Assembly (NCBI GenBank): GCA_964616985.1
Contig: CAZTVF010000013.1
Span: 1-63,202, forward strand
Source of the DNA: CAZTVF01 sp964616985
GTDB taxonomy: Bacteria > Planctomycetota > Phycisphaerae > SM23-33
Length of the DNA stretch: 63,202 nt
Direction of reading: 5' to 3'
A model generated the notes under the pieces. It saw only the letters and a list, made by a program, of their open reading frames with translations, ran no database searches and was not told the origin of the DNA. The translations under genes were made by a program, and so were the position numbers. Each line of letters begins with the position of its first letter. The stretch's first letter is position 1. Below, one piece after another: positions 7,890 to 15,275 of the stretch.

Positions 7890-8303
7890 TTACCTTCCAC
7901 TGGTGATGAGGAAGACCCAGTTTGCGATGAAGACGGCCGCGCCGACGATACAGGCGGCCACTGTGCCGCGGCGGCCCAGGCGAATGGCGAGCCGCCGCCC
8001 GAATGCGATGCGGAGAATGGCGACGCTCGCGGCGGCCAACACCACGGCCACGGCGAGCGGATTGTACAAGAGAGCCCCTGCGAAGTCGCCATGCAACAGG
8101 CCCAGGGCGGCCCGCGTGCCGCCGCAGGCGGGGCAGGGGATGTGGAACAGGCGTTTCATGAGGCAGAACATCTGGCCCAGTTGGGTCGCGCCGTACAGGC
8201 CCAGCACGGTGGCCGCGGTTGCGGCGGACAGAAGCGCCGTCGTTCTCTTGCGCCACGCGGGCCAGCGTGGCGCGGGCAGCAGTTGGATGGCGGGCTGGCT
8301 CAT
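7890..8303 (-). CDS. DUF2752 membrane protein
   Basis: This 137-residue protein has three hydrophobic helices and the DUF2752 signature HIPCPACGGTRAALGLLHGD at about residues 54-73. It is followed by LLYNPLAV, also typical. DUF2752 proteins are of unknown function; the CPxCG cysteines could bind metal or form disulfides near the membrane face. The start lies 1 bp beyond the stop of the upstream DUF4190 gene, implying translational coupling. It is paralogous to the gene at 9997-10416. Confidence 0.85.
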   Translation of the reverse strand: MSQPAIQLLPAPRWPAWRKRTTALLSAATAATVLGLYGATQLGQMFCLMKRLFHIPCPACGGTRAALGLLHGDFAGALLYNPLAVAVVLAAASVAILRIAFGRRLAIRLGRRGTVAACIVGAAVFIANWVFLITSGR

Positions 8304-8304
8304 T

Positions 8305-8757
8305 TCACGGCGCCTCCGGTCCCAGGGGGCGCGGGGTTGCCCGCGGCCGATGCGCCGGGCCGGCGGGCGTTGTGTCCGGGGCGGGCGTGGCGATGCCGGT
8401 GGGGCAGGGCATGGTCGTCGAGAGTATCTTGGGAATGGGGCTGGTGATGAACCAGGACATGAAGGCGACCCAGAAGATCATGCATACCACGCCCAGCGCC
8501 CCAAGCACTGTTCCGACAATGCCAAGTACTCTGCCGGCCGCGGCCGTGCCTTCGCCCGTGTAGACTCCCGGGCACGACGCGATGGCGGCGCGGGCCTTGC
8601 GAGCCTGGTGCAGCGCGACCAGCGCCAGCACAAGCCCCACGCCCCAGCAGCTGCTGACGATGCCGATGATGCCGCACACCAGCGATGCGACCGCTCCCGG
8701 CGCCTGCGGCGGGGGGCGGACGTAAACGAACTGCGGCGGACTCGGTGGCTGACTCAT
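8305..8757 (-). CDS. DUF4190 membrane protein with Pro-rich ends
   Basis: A Pro-rich N-terminus (MSQPPSPPQFVYVRPPPQ) precedes a DUF4190 module (APGAVASLVCGIIGIV, LHQARKARAAI, AAGRVLGIVGTVLGALG). The C-terminus is also Pro-rich (about residues 120-150). There is no GYF_2 domain. The Pro-rich tails resemble the peptides GYF domains bind, which raises the idea that the GYF_2 neighbours dock on them; this is inference. A truncated copy of its first 17 codons plus upstream DNA exists at 11194-11277. Confidence 0.8.
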   Translation of the reverse strand: MSQPPSPPQFVYVRPPPQAPGAVASLVCGIIGIVSSCWGVGLVLALVALHQARKARAAIASCPGVYTGEGTAAAGRVLGIVGTVLGALGVVCMIFWVAFMSWFITSPIPKILSTTMPCPTGIATPAPDTTPAGPAHRPRATPRPLGPEAP

Positions 8758-8850
8758 GCTGACCCCGCTCCGGCGGCCTCTGTGCGTCCTGCCGCCGCCC
8801 TCATGTTACTCATGGCCGGGCCGCAGGCAAGAACGAATGCGAAAACGACA

Positions 8851-8885
8851 GCGGCCACGTCCGGCAATCGCAAAGGCGTGGCCGC
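8851..8885 (-). terminator. Putative intrinsic terminator after the 8909-9268 gene
   Basis: Arms GCGGCCACG and CGTGGCCGC (9 bp) enclose 17 bp. On the minus strand the hairpin is followed by TGTCGTTTTCG. It lies 24 bp past the stop at 8909. A near-identical hairpin lies at 11365-11399, also just past a stop. Confidence 0.55.
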
Positions 8886-8908
8886 CGAAGACGGTGGCAG
8901 GGAGGACG

Positions 8909-9268
8909 TTACAGTCCGCCAGTGTTGCCGTGGGTACGTTGCCAGGTGTTCATTGCATCGTGTGCGGTGTTGATCCACAGGATGAGAATCACCCACACCG
9001 CGATGCCGATCACGATGCCACAGATACTGCAGATCATGCCGGCCATCGAGCCGCCTCGTCCTACGCCGATCTTCTTCGCCTTGGACAGGCCCAGAATGCT
9101 CAGAATGAGGCCGACGATGCCGGTGACAATGGGCACGAACGGGGCGCACCATATCCAGCAGGTCGCGGCGGAGATGATGCCAAGCACCATGCCCGCCGTG
9201 CCGATCCCATTGGACGGGGCCGGGGTCGGCGAGGTGGGGGTCGGCGTGGAGGGGGGCAATCCAGTCAT
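8909..9268 (-). CDS. DUF4190-like membrane protein
   Basis: Start chosen at ATG 9268 (MTGLPPSTPTPTSP), which has an AAAGGA Shine-Dalgarno five bases upstream; an upstream start would add 12 unlikely residues. After a Thr/Pro-rich N-terminus come two to three hydrophobic helices, with GTAGMVLGIISAATC, IVGLILSILGLSKAKK and MAGMICSICGIVIG typical of DUF4190. The 119-residue protein lacks a GYF_2 domain. A hairpin downstream suggests that a transcript ends here. Confidence 0.8.
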   Translation of the reverse strand: MTGLPPSTPTPTSPTPAPSNGIGTAGMVLGIISAATCWIWCAPFVPIVTGIVGLILSILGLSKAKKIGVGRGGSMAGMICSICGIVIGIAVWVILILWINTAHDAMNTWQRTHGNTGGL

Positions 9269-9366
9269 GACAATCCTTTCATGGGTAATGCGGCCGACAC
9301 GCACTGCAATCGCAAGGCATGCCTGCCGATTGAATCAGCAATGGGTTCCATCATAACTCCCAGCAC

Positions 9367-9435
9367 GGAGGGTGCAACGGCGTAGATCGCCCAGATCGTG
9401 CCCAGCTTGAGGCCAAGACCTTTCCTGAGGTGATC
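9367..9435 (-). pseudogene. Remnant copy of part of the 11422-11925 gene
   Basis: The sequence here nearly matches positions 11550-11612, the part of the 11422-11925 gene that encodes KKGLGLKLGTIWAIYAV. No flanking coding sequence remains and the fragment has no start codon. It marks an old duplication or deletion inside the cluster. Confidence 0.6.
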
Positions 9436-9492
9436 ACCAGGGCGGCCGAGAGTGCTTTCCGCAGAAGCAGCGATCGTCCGCCGCCGCGATCA

Positions 9493-9957
9493 CTAGATGC
9501 TGATGATTGCCGCAAGGGCGTAGAAAACGACGCCCAGGATCGAGAGACCTACGGAGATCTGGCCCAGGACCTTGCCCGCCTTGGTCAGGTCGCGCCCGCT
9601 GGGGTCCATCTGGCCCAACGCCATCCGCTGCAGGTCTTCGTTGGCCATCACCCACGCGACGATGGCGAAGATAATGCAGCACAGCAGGCCCAGGATGCCG
9701 AACACGAGGATCGTCGTGCCGCGGTGAGGCGCCAAGTGCCGAGCTCCCGTATACGGAGCGATTGGCACGGCCGGGGGCATGACCACGAACAGGGAGGCCA
9801 ACTCAGGTACGGCGCGGGCCTCCTGCCATTCGGGCATGCCGTCGCGCCAGACGAGGTCGGTGGGCTTGACGCGGCCCTGCTGAATCCACAGCCCCAGCTC
9901 GTCCTGCGTGATCGGGCCGTACCGCTGCCCTGACGCATAACAAAACCATTCATTCAT
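9493..9957 (-). CDS. GYF_2 domain membrane protein
   Basis: Start chosen at ATG 9957 (MNEWFCYASG) because an AAAGGG Shine-Dalgarno at 9964-9969 is then properly spaced; an ATG six bases upstream is too close to it. GYF_2 occupies residues 3-55 (WFCYASGQRYGPITQDELGLW, DLVWRDGMPEW). A PPAVP linker and two hydrophobic helices follow, with a loop of the form VMANEDLQRMALGQMDPSGRD. That loop pattern is shared with the DUF4190 paralogues, so this is probably a diverged GYF_2-DUF4190 protein. Confidence 0.85.
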   Translation of the reverse strand: MNEWFCYASGQRYGPITQDELGLWIQQGRVKPTDLVWRDGMPEWQEARAVPELASLFVVMPPAVPIAPYTGARHLAPHRGTTILVFGILGLLCCIIFAIVAWVMANEDLQRMALGQMDPSGRDLTKAGKVLGQISVGLSILGVVFYALAAIISI

Positions 9958-9996
9958 GACCATCCCTTTATTTCATGCCGTAATGAGCTCTCTGCA

Positions 9997-10416
9997 CTAT
10001 CGGCCCATGCACAGGAGGTAGGCCCAGTTGGCGGCTGCGGCGACAGCCAAGCCGATCAGCAGGATTCGCTTCTGCCTGCCCGTGATGAGCAGCACGAGCC
10101 TTCGCCCGCCCAACACGCGAAGGGCGATCAGGGCGGCTGCGACGCCCAGGCCGATGAAGATGAGCGGGTTGCAGGCGATAGCCAGCCCCCACTGCCCCTC
10201 AAGGGCCCACAGCGCGGTGCGGCTGCCCCCGCAGGCGGGGCACGGCAGGTGCGAGACTCGCTTGAACAGGCACGTGATCATTTGCTCGTTCATCGCCTGC
10301 GACAGGATCGTCACGCCAATCGCCGCCGCCGCGAAGACGGCCACGATGATGATGGACGTCCGCGGCCAGGCGGGCCGGCGAGGGGCCTTCACAAGTTGGA
10401 TCGGCAGTGGGCTCAT
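9997..10416 (-). CDS. DUF2752 membrane protein, paralogue
   Basis: Start at ATG 10416 overlaps the upstream stop by one base (TGATG), which implies coupling. The 139-residue protein shows HLPCPACGGSRTALWALEG, the DUF2752 signature, and three hydrophobic helices. It is paralogous to the 7890-8303 gene; both share the LPxP N-terminus, the ACNPL/LYNPL stretch and an ANWxxL end. Function is unknown. Confidence 0.83.
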   Translation of the reverse strand: MSPLPIQLVKAPRRPAWPRTSIIIVAVFAAAAIGVTILSQAMNEQMITCLFKRVSHLPCPACGGSRTALWALEGQWGLAIACNPLIFIGLGVAAALIALRVLGGRRLVLLITGRQKRILLIGLAVAAAANWAYLLCMGR

Positions 10417-10820
10417 CACCAGGTCCATGTCGGCATGTGGAACTTGACCACCCACGCGGCCAGCAGCACGCCCGCCCACAGATAGGCGTACTGCCTCGGC
10501 AGGCGCAGGCGCTGCCGCCGCACCAACTGCATGCCCAGCGGTATCAGGGTCGCCGCCAGCGTCGCCAGGATGACCCCTGCCATCGGGTGGTAGATCCACG
10601 CGCCGTGAAGATTGCCGGCCAGGAAGCACTGCAGGCTCCTGGTCAGCCCGGTGGTGGGACAGGGCAGGTGCGTGGCCCACCGGAATACCGAGGGCGCCAG
10701 GCAACCGTTCCCCAGCCACCACGCCCACCACAGCGCGTAGGCGGCCAGGCATCCCGCCACCATCGCCGACAGCGGCCGGCACAGCCGCGAGGATGTGTGC
10801 GGCCCGGCCATACTAGACAT
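10416..10820 (-). CDS. Diverged DUF2752-like membrane protein
   Basis: The 134-residue protein has HLPCPTTGLTRSLQCFLAGN where its paralogues have CPACGGTR. The second cysteine of the DUF2752 motif is therefore lost, while the first Cys and the TR pair remain. Three to four hydrophobic segments are present. Start may be the first or fourth codon. It is directly coupled to the intact paralogue downstream, so the two could form a heteromer of one canonical and one altered subunit. Confidence 0.75.
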   Translation of the reverse strand: MSSMAGPHTSSRLCRPLSAMVAGCLAAYALWWAWWLGNGCLAPSVFRWATHLPCPTTGLTRSLQCFLAGNLHGAWIYHPMAGVILATLAATLIPLGMQLVRRQRLRLPRQYAYLWAGVLLAAWVVKFHMPTWTW

Positions 10821-11175
10821 TCTTTTTGACGTGGAGGTCGTCGATCACCCAGGGCAGCCAGCACAGCGGCAGGCACATCAGCAGCAGCACGATGAAGATG
10901 ATCAAGCCCGGCATGGTCAGGCCCAGGGCCACCTCGCGAGGGTCGCGCAGGATGTTGACGACAGCGTTGGGGCCGCCGGCGACGCCGGTGAACTCCGGCA
11001 CGGCCGAGAGCATCTGCCAGTCGCTCATGCCATCGCGCCAGACCATCGTGCTGAGGGGCAGGGCGCCGGTGCGGACCATGCCCGCCATGGTCGAGGTGGG
11101 CACGGGGCCCAGCCGCTGCGTGCCGTGCATGTAGTACCACAGGGCTTCGGACGGTGGAGGAGGAGGTTCAGTCAT
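10813..11175 (-). CDS. GYF_2 domain membrane protein, short
   Basis: Start chosen at ATG 11175 (MTEPPPPPSEALWYYM) with an AAAGGG Shine-Dalgarno. Residues 12-65 form a GYF_2 domain (WYYMHGTQRLGPVPTSTMAGM, TMVWRDGMSDW) and a single hydrophobic segment lies near 88-112. The Pro run before the domain could be a self-ligand. The 3' end overlaps the next gene by 8 bp if that gene starts at its first ATG. It opens the proximal half of the cluster after the gene remnant at 11194-11277. Confidence 0.83.
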   Translation of the reverse strand: MTEPPPPPSEALWYYMHGTQRLGPVPTSTMAGMVRTGALPLSTMVWRDGMSDWQMLSAVPEFTGVAGGPNAVVNILRDPREVALGLTMPGLIIFIVLLLMCLPLCWLPWVIDDLHVKKNV

Positions 11176-11193
11176 GGTATGCCCTTTCACGTG

Positions 11194-11277
11194 TTAGACA
11201 TCGCCAGCACCGGCTGGGCCGGCGCCTGCAGGGGGGCGGACGTAAACGAACTGCGGCGGACTCGGTGGCTGTGCCAT
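11194..11277 (-). pseudogene. Truncated DUF4190 paralogue, 27 codons
   Basis: The frame begins MAQPPSPPQFVYVRPP, matching the start of the 8305-8757 protein (MSQPPSPPQFVYVRPP), then runs into unrelated sequence and a stop. The DNA match continues upstream of the start codon for more than 100 bp. This is the residue of a segmental duplication whose remaining part was deleted. Confidence 0.75.
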
Positions 11278-11364
11278 GCTGACCCCGTTCCAGCGGCCTC
11301 TGTGCCTACTGCCGCCGTCCCCATGTTACTCACGGCTGCGCTGCAGGCAAGAACGAAAACGACA

Positions 11365-11399
11365 GCGGCCACGCCACTGCATTGCAGAAGCGTGGCCGC
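11365..11399 (-). terminator. Putative intrinsic terminator after the 11422-11925 gene
   Basis: Ten-base arms GCGGCCACGC and GCGTGGCCGC enclose 15 bp. On the minus strand TGTCGTTTTCG follows. The hairpin lies 22 bp beyond the stop of the 11422-11925 gene and has a duplicate at 8851-8885. Confidence 0.6.
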
Positions 11400-11421
11400 C
11401 AGTTGAAATCAGCAGACAGCT

Positions 11422-11925
11422 TTACGCGTTCACAAACGCCGACTTGAAGGTCTTGTTCAGAAGGAGGTACGTCAGCACGGGGTACGCCAGGCCGACGATC
11501 GTCATGAAGCCAAACGAGCTGGGATTCATGATGAGGCCCAGGACGCTCGTTGCGACGGCATAGATCGCCCAGATCGTGCCCAGCTTGAGGCCAAGACCCT
11601 TCTTGAGCTTGATGTAGCCGATGCCCGAGGCGATCAGCAGCGCGCCCGAGACCAAGCTCAACAGCAGCACCAAGTACAGGACTCCGGCCCCTGGCATGCT
11701 GGCCACGGCCGCCTTGCCGGCTTCGTCCATCCCTGCCATCATGGCGTCGCGGCCTGCTGTGAGGGCGGCCACGCCGGCCAGGCCAATCAGCGAACCGATG
11801 GCAGCAAAGCCGCCAAAGACGAAGTTCAGGACGGCCAAGGCCGTCAGGCCACCAGGCCTGCCAGCGGGAGCGGGAGCGGCCGGAACGGGTGCAGACTGAG
11901 GTGCGGCGGGGGGAACCTGTGTCAT
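11422..11925 (-). CDS. Four-helix membrane protein, stand-alone version of a GYF_2 partner module
   Basis: A Pro/Ala-rich N-terminus (about 22 residues) is followed by GRPGGLTALAVLNFVFGG and about four hydrophobic segments up to residue 165. The membrane part matches that of the GYF_2 protein at 6096-6731, including the LLLNKTFKSAFVNA end (LLLNTIFRKAFINR there). The N-terminal Pro-rich tail takes the place of the GYF_2 domain. An AAAGGAG Shine-Dalgarno precedes the ATG. It is the first gene of the cluster and probably ends its own transcript at the downstream hairpin. Confidence 0.8.
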   Translation of the reverse strand: MTQVPPAAPQSAPVPAAPAPAGRPGGLTALAVLNFVFGGFAAIGSLIGLAGVAALTAGRDAMMAGMDEAGKAAVASMPGAGVLYLVLLLSLVSGALLIASGIGYIKLKKGLGLKLGTIWAIYAVATSVLGLIMNPSSFGFMTIVGLAYPVLTYLLLNKTFKSAFVNA

Positions 11926-12179
11926 GTGCGTCTCCTTTGTTGACAGTTGTTTCTCGTCTTCTTCCGCGACGTACTGTGAGTGTGGCTACGAAGTGCTTCT
12001 TGAAAACTAACCGACGCCATTCCGCCAGTCAAAACAAATCCAGACAACTTGGGCACGTTGTGAGCGTCATGGTTTGGTGGCGGTTGGCAAGGCCCGGCAC
12101 GTCGTGCGGCGCATCTTCTCCATTTCTTCTTTATCTCTCTTTATCCTCTTCATCCCTGCTGATGCTTTTGCTTCTTCTT

Positions 12180-13097
12180 CTACGCGAACAGGGCCTCGAC
12201 GAACTCGTCGGGGTCGAAGGGCTCGATGTCCTCGTATTTCTCGCCCAGGCCCACGAACTTCACCGGCAGCTTCACCTCGTTGCGGATGGCGACCACGATG
12301 CCGCCCTTGGCCGTGCCGTCCAGCTTCGACAGCATGATCCCCGTCACGTCGATGGCGGCGGTGAAGGCCTTCGCCTGGTTGATGGCGTTCTGGCCGGTGG
12401 TGGCGTCCAGCACCAGCAGCACCTCGTGCGGGGCTCCAGGAATCTTCTTGGCCACCACGTTGCGGATCTTCGTCAGTTCGCGCATCAGGTTGTCCTGCGT
12501 GTGCAGGCGGCCGGCCGTGTCCACCAGCAGCACGTCGGCGCCGCGGGCGCGGGCGGCGTCGCAGGCGTCGAAGACAACGGCGGCAGGGTCGCTGCCCGAA
12601 CCCTTGATGATCTCCACGCCCAGGCGGTCGGCCCAGATGGTCAGCTGCTCGACGGCCGCGGCGCGGAACGTGTCCGCCGCCGCCAGGATCACCTTCTTGC
12701 CCTGGTTCTTGAAGTGCCAGGTGAGCTTGGCCACCGAGGTCGTCTTGCCGCTGCCGTTGATGCCGGCGACGAGGATGACGGTCGGCCCTTCGGCGGCGAA
12801 CCGCACCGAGCGATCGACGCTGGGCCAGTAGCTCTTGAGCTCCTGCTTGAGGAAATCGATGACCTCGTCGCCCCGGGCGATGCGTTTTTCCTTGTAGGCC
12901 TTCTGGAGGTCCTGGCGGATCTGCGCGGCGGTGGCCACGCCCATGTCGGCCTCGATGAGCTTCTCTTCGAGCTCTTCGAGCAGTTCATCGCTCAACTGCC
13001 GCCCGGCCAGCAGGCCCTTCAAGGAGCCGAACAGCTTCTCCTTCGTCTTCTTCAGTCCCGCGGCGAGCTTCTCGATCGCTTTCTTGAAAAATGCCAT
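12180..13097 (-). CDS. ftsY: Signal recognition particle receptor FtsY
   Basis: FtsY is the membrane-associated SRP GTPase that receives ribosome-nascent-chain complexes for insertion at the translocon. The 305 residues contain a short NG-type protein with little acidic A domain: the N domain helices span about 1-95 and the G domain about 100-305. Motifs visible are G1 GINGSGKTTSVAKL, ADTFRAAAVEQL, G3 DTAGRLHT, DATTGQNA, G4 SKLDGTAKGG and the closing GLGEKYEDIEPFDPDEFVEALF. The start has an AGGAAG Shine-Dalgarno. It lies downstream of ribH and nusB on the same strand, separated from them by repeats and a broken gene. It is followed by a pyrimidine-rich stretch with no gene. Confidence 0.97.
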   Translation of the reverse strand: MAFFKKAIEKLAAGLKKTKEKLFGSLKGLLAGRQLSDELLEELEEKLIEADMGVATAAQIRQDLQKAYKEKRIARGDEVIDFLKQELKSYWPSVDRSVRFAAEGPTVILVAGINGSGKTTSVAKLTWHFKNQGKKVILAAADTFRAAAVEQLTIWADRLGVEIIKGSGSDPAAVVFDACDAARARGADVLLVDTAGRLHTQDNLMRELTKIRNVVAKKIPGAPHEVLLVLDATTGQNAINQAKAFTAAIDVTGIMLSKLDGTAKGGIVVAIRNEVKLPVKFVGLGEKYEDIEPFDPDEFVEALFA

Positions 13098-13120
13098 GGT
13101 CTTCCTATCAACAAAGAATT

Positions 13121-13318
13121 AGCAGGGATGCAGGGGATGAAGACGGATGTAGGTGCCGTCTTCACAGCGTCAGGCGCTGCCCGGGCATCGGCTGCGGCAA
13201 AGAACAACGGAAACAGCATTAGCAGGGATGCAGGGGATGAAGACGGATATAGGGGCCGTCTTCGCAGCGTCGGGCGCTGCCCGGGCATCGGCTGCGTCAA
13301 AGAAAACAGAAACAGCAT
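13121..13318. repeat. Two tandem ~98-bp repeats
   Basis: Two adjacent copies start with TTAGCAGGGATGCAGGGGAT and share CGCTGCCCGGGCATCGGCTG; they differ at about ten positions. The unit carries ATGAAGACGG and GCCGTCTTC arms that can pair. A related GCAGGGAT/ATCCCTGC motif recurs near 12155 and 13806. No coding function is apparent. Confidence 0.75.
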
Positions 13319-13327
13319 CAGCGGGAA

Positions 13328-13758
13328 TCAAGAGGGGAGAACGCCTTCGTCCGATTCGCCCTCGGGTTCCGCGTCTCTTGTTTTCAACTCGAGGCGACGG
13401 TGAAACAGCCGGGGTGTGCCGAAATTGAGCAGCAGACCCACCGGCAACCGGGTTGCCTTGAGGTAGTTTATCACTTGTGCCACATAATACGGCGGCACTT
13501 GCTCTACGGCCTTGTTCTCGACGATCACCACGTCTTCGACGACCATATCGGCGATGTACTCGCCCACGATCGAGCCGCGATAGACCACTTCAGCGGTACC
13601 TGCTGCTGTACCTTCAGGCCGGCCAACTGAAGCTCGATCATCATCGCGTTCTCGTACACCTTCTCGAGGAATCCCGGCCCCAGTGTATTCAGGACGCGAA
13701 ACGCGCACCCGATAATCTTCCCCGTCACTTCCTCAAATGCGCCGATCGGCATCGCCAC
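13328..13758 (-). pseudogene. GxxExxY family protein, frameshifted
   Basis: The N-terminal part (from ATG 13758) reads MAMPIGAFEEVTGKIIGCAF and contains GFLEKVYENAM, the GxxExxY signature. Near 13588-13592 the frame must shift to continue into VVYRGSIVGEYIADMVVED and the conserved VENKAVEQ and GLLLNFG motifs. One base appears missing after the QQVPLK codons. GxxExxY proteins are of uncertain role with a PD-(D/E)XK-like core. The reading could be a true pseudogene or a sequencing error. Confidence 0.8.
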
Positions 13759-13854
13759 ACCCCTTCTTACATTGCCTTTCCTTCTCTTCTATCCTTCTTT
13801 ATCCTCTCCATCCCTGCTGCCGTTTCTTCTTCTTTTATCTGCGTCTATCTGCGT

Positions 13855-14292
13855 TTATCCCTGCTCATCCGTTTCTTTTTCTTTCCCCGCGATCTCCTTG
13901 GCCACCGCATCGAGGATGCCGTTGATGAAGCGGGGGCTTTCGGCGGTGGAGAATTCCTCGGCGAGCTTGAGGGCCTCGGAGATGATGATCCTCATCGGCT
14001 GGCCCTGGCGGAGTTCGTGGACGGCCTGGCGGAGGATGTTGCGGTCCACCAGGGCCAGTCGCGTCAGCTCCCAGTTCCGCGCGTGGCGGGCGAGGAGCAG
14101 GTCGCACTCCTTGAGGTCGGCGTAGACGCTGTTGAGCATTTCCTGGGCCGCGCGGATCGTGGCAGCCGCCTCGTCGCTCTCGCTGATGAAGTGATTGACG
14201 AGGTCCTTGGCGTTGACACCCTGGACATCCAGACAGCACAGGGCCTGGAGCACCAGGCGGCGTGCACGATGTTTTTCAATGACGGGCGCCAC
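13855..14292 (-). CDS. nusB: Transcription antitermination factor NusB
   Basis: NusB is an all-helical RNA-binding protein that with NusE binds boxA in rRNA leaders. The 145-residue form starting with GTG at 14292 (MAPVIEKHRARRLVLQALCCLDVQG) matches family length. Typical features include RRLVLQAL near the start, the VDRNILRQAVHEL segment and the IISEALKLAEEFSTAESPRFINGILDAV end. The GTG shares its G with the TAG stop of ribH, so the genes are coupled. A longer in-frame reading through ribH is rejected. The ribH-nusB order is common in bacteria. Confidence 0.95.
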   Translation of the reverse strand: MAPVIEKHRARRLVLQALCCLDVQGVNAKDLVNHFISESDEAAATIRAAQEMLNSVYADLKECDLLLARHARNWELTRLALVDRNILRQAVHELRQGQPMRIIISEALKLAEEFSTAESPRFINGILDAVAKEIAGKEKETDEQG

Positions 14293-14771
14293 TACGACGA
14301 CTTCGCGGGAAGTTGGGCGATGAGGTTGGCCATCTCGATCGCGGCCAGCGCCGCGTCCACGCCCTTGTTGCCGGCCTTGGCGCCGCTGCGCTCGATGGCC
14401 TGTTCGATCGTGTCGCACGTCAGGACGCCGAAGATGCAGGGCACGCCCGTCTTCATCGACGCCGACGCGATGCCCTTGGAGACCTCGGCGGCCACATATT
14501 GATAATGATCGGTGCCGCCGCGGATGACGGCCCCCAGGCAGATGACGGCGTCGTAGCGTTTGCTCTCGGCCAGCTTCTGGGTCAGCACGGGGATCTCGAA
14601 GGCCCCCGGCGACCAGAAGACGTCGATGTTGGCCTCGTTGGCGCCGTGCCTCCCCAGGGCATCCATCGCACCGCCCAGGAGCTTGTTGGTCACGAATTCA
14701 TTGAACCGGCTGACCACGATGGCGAATTTCGCCTTCGCAGGCGCCACCAGCTTGCCTTGATAAACGTTCAT
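14292..14771 (-). CDS. ribH: 6,7-dimethyl-8-ribityllumazine synthase
   Basis: This enzyme condenses 3,4-dihydroxybutanone 4-phosphate with the ribitylamino-uracil in the next-to-last step of riboflavin synthesis, usually as a 60-mer or pentamer. The 159-residue protein contains SRFNEFVTNKLLGGA, SPGAFEIPVLTQKLA, CLGAVIRGGTDHYQYVAAEV with the catalytic His, and PCIFGVLTCDTIEQA. I chose ATG 14771 because GAAAGGA lies at the right distance; a TTG five codons upstream is less likely. No other riboflavin gene is in the window. Confidence 0.97.
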   Translation of the reverse strand: MNVYQGKLVAPAKAKFAIVVSRFNEFVTNKLLGGAMDALGRHGANEANIDVFWSPGAFEIPVLTQKLAESKRYDAVICLGAVIRGGTDHYQYVAAEVSKGIASASMKTGVPCIFGVLTCDTIEQAIERSGAKAGNKGVDAALAAIEMANLIAQLPAKSS

Positions 14772-15275
14772 GCGGCGTCCTTTCAATAGACCGTTAGACT
14801 ATAGGCGAAGACCCCCCAAAACGCAATCGCCAAAGGCCCGCCCGCCGGTGAGGGGCGCCCCGAACCCTCTGACGCTCCTTCGGTACTTGCCAAGAATGAC
14901 CACAGCGGCACAGCGGCGAATTGCGGATTTCGGATTTCGGATTGCGGATTGAAGAGGTCCGGCCGTGGTGCTGGCGACGGCAATCCGGGAAGCAACCTGG
15001 ATAGGATCATCGACAGAGAAGACAGACAATGGCCAAACAGAGTCCCTTTGTCGGAGGCAACACCGCCGGGCCTGTCGCGGCCTGCGGCAAGTGGGCATGG
15101 TGCTTTCTTCTTCTTTCCTATCTCTGTGTTCTCAGAGCCTCTGTGGTCAATTCGTTGTGCGGGCGGCGGTTGTGGAAGGCCGTGAAATCCTGCCGCCCGA
15201 CGGTGAGGGGTTTTCGATATTGGCTTGCCTGCGGCGGCGGGGGCGGCGTAGACTACTGCCACCTTGGAGCTTCGG
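14772..15275. other. Gene-free spacer with CGGATT tract and CTCTGTG-type repeat
   Basis: No gene is supported here. Positions 14919-14952 hold iterated GCGGATT/TTCGGATT units, a motif seen again near 18683, 41318 and 57042. Positions 15109-15155 contain TCTCTGTGTTCTCAGAGCCTC, related to sequences near 24551 (opposite strand) and 46143. The rest shows no recognisable signal. Confidence 0.6.

Noticed and set aside
7367..8092. Longer version of the GYF_2-DUF4190 protein with about 71 extra N-terminal residues
   Set aside because: The extra part lies over the DUF2752 gene in another frame. A good Shine-Dalgarno and the natural GYF_2 start are at 7879.
9997..10782. 261-residue version of the DUF2752 protein
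   Set aside because: The first 122 residues overlap the coupled upstream gene; the TGATG overlap at 10416 marks the real start.
12180..13097. Ffh rather than FtsY
   Set aside because: There is no C-terminal Met-rich M domain, and the protein ends in the FtsY-type DLEPF-like motif (GEKYEDIEPFDPDEF).
13121..13318. Possible CRISPR array
   Set aside because: Only two units of about 98 bp with no short repeat-spacer pattern and no cas genes in the window.
13855..14418. 187-residue version of NusB
   Set aside because: The additional N-terminus is the ribH sequence in another frame. GTG at 14292 gives the normal NusB length.
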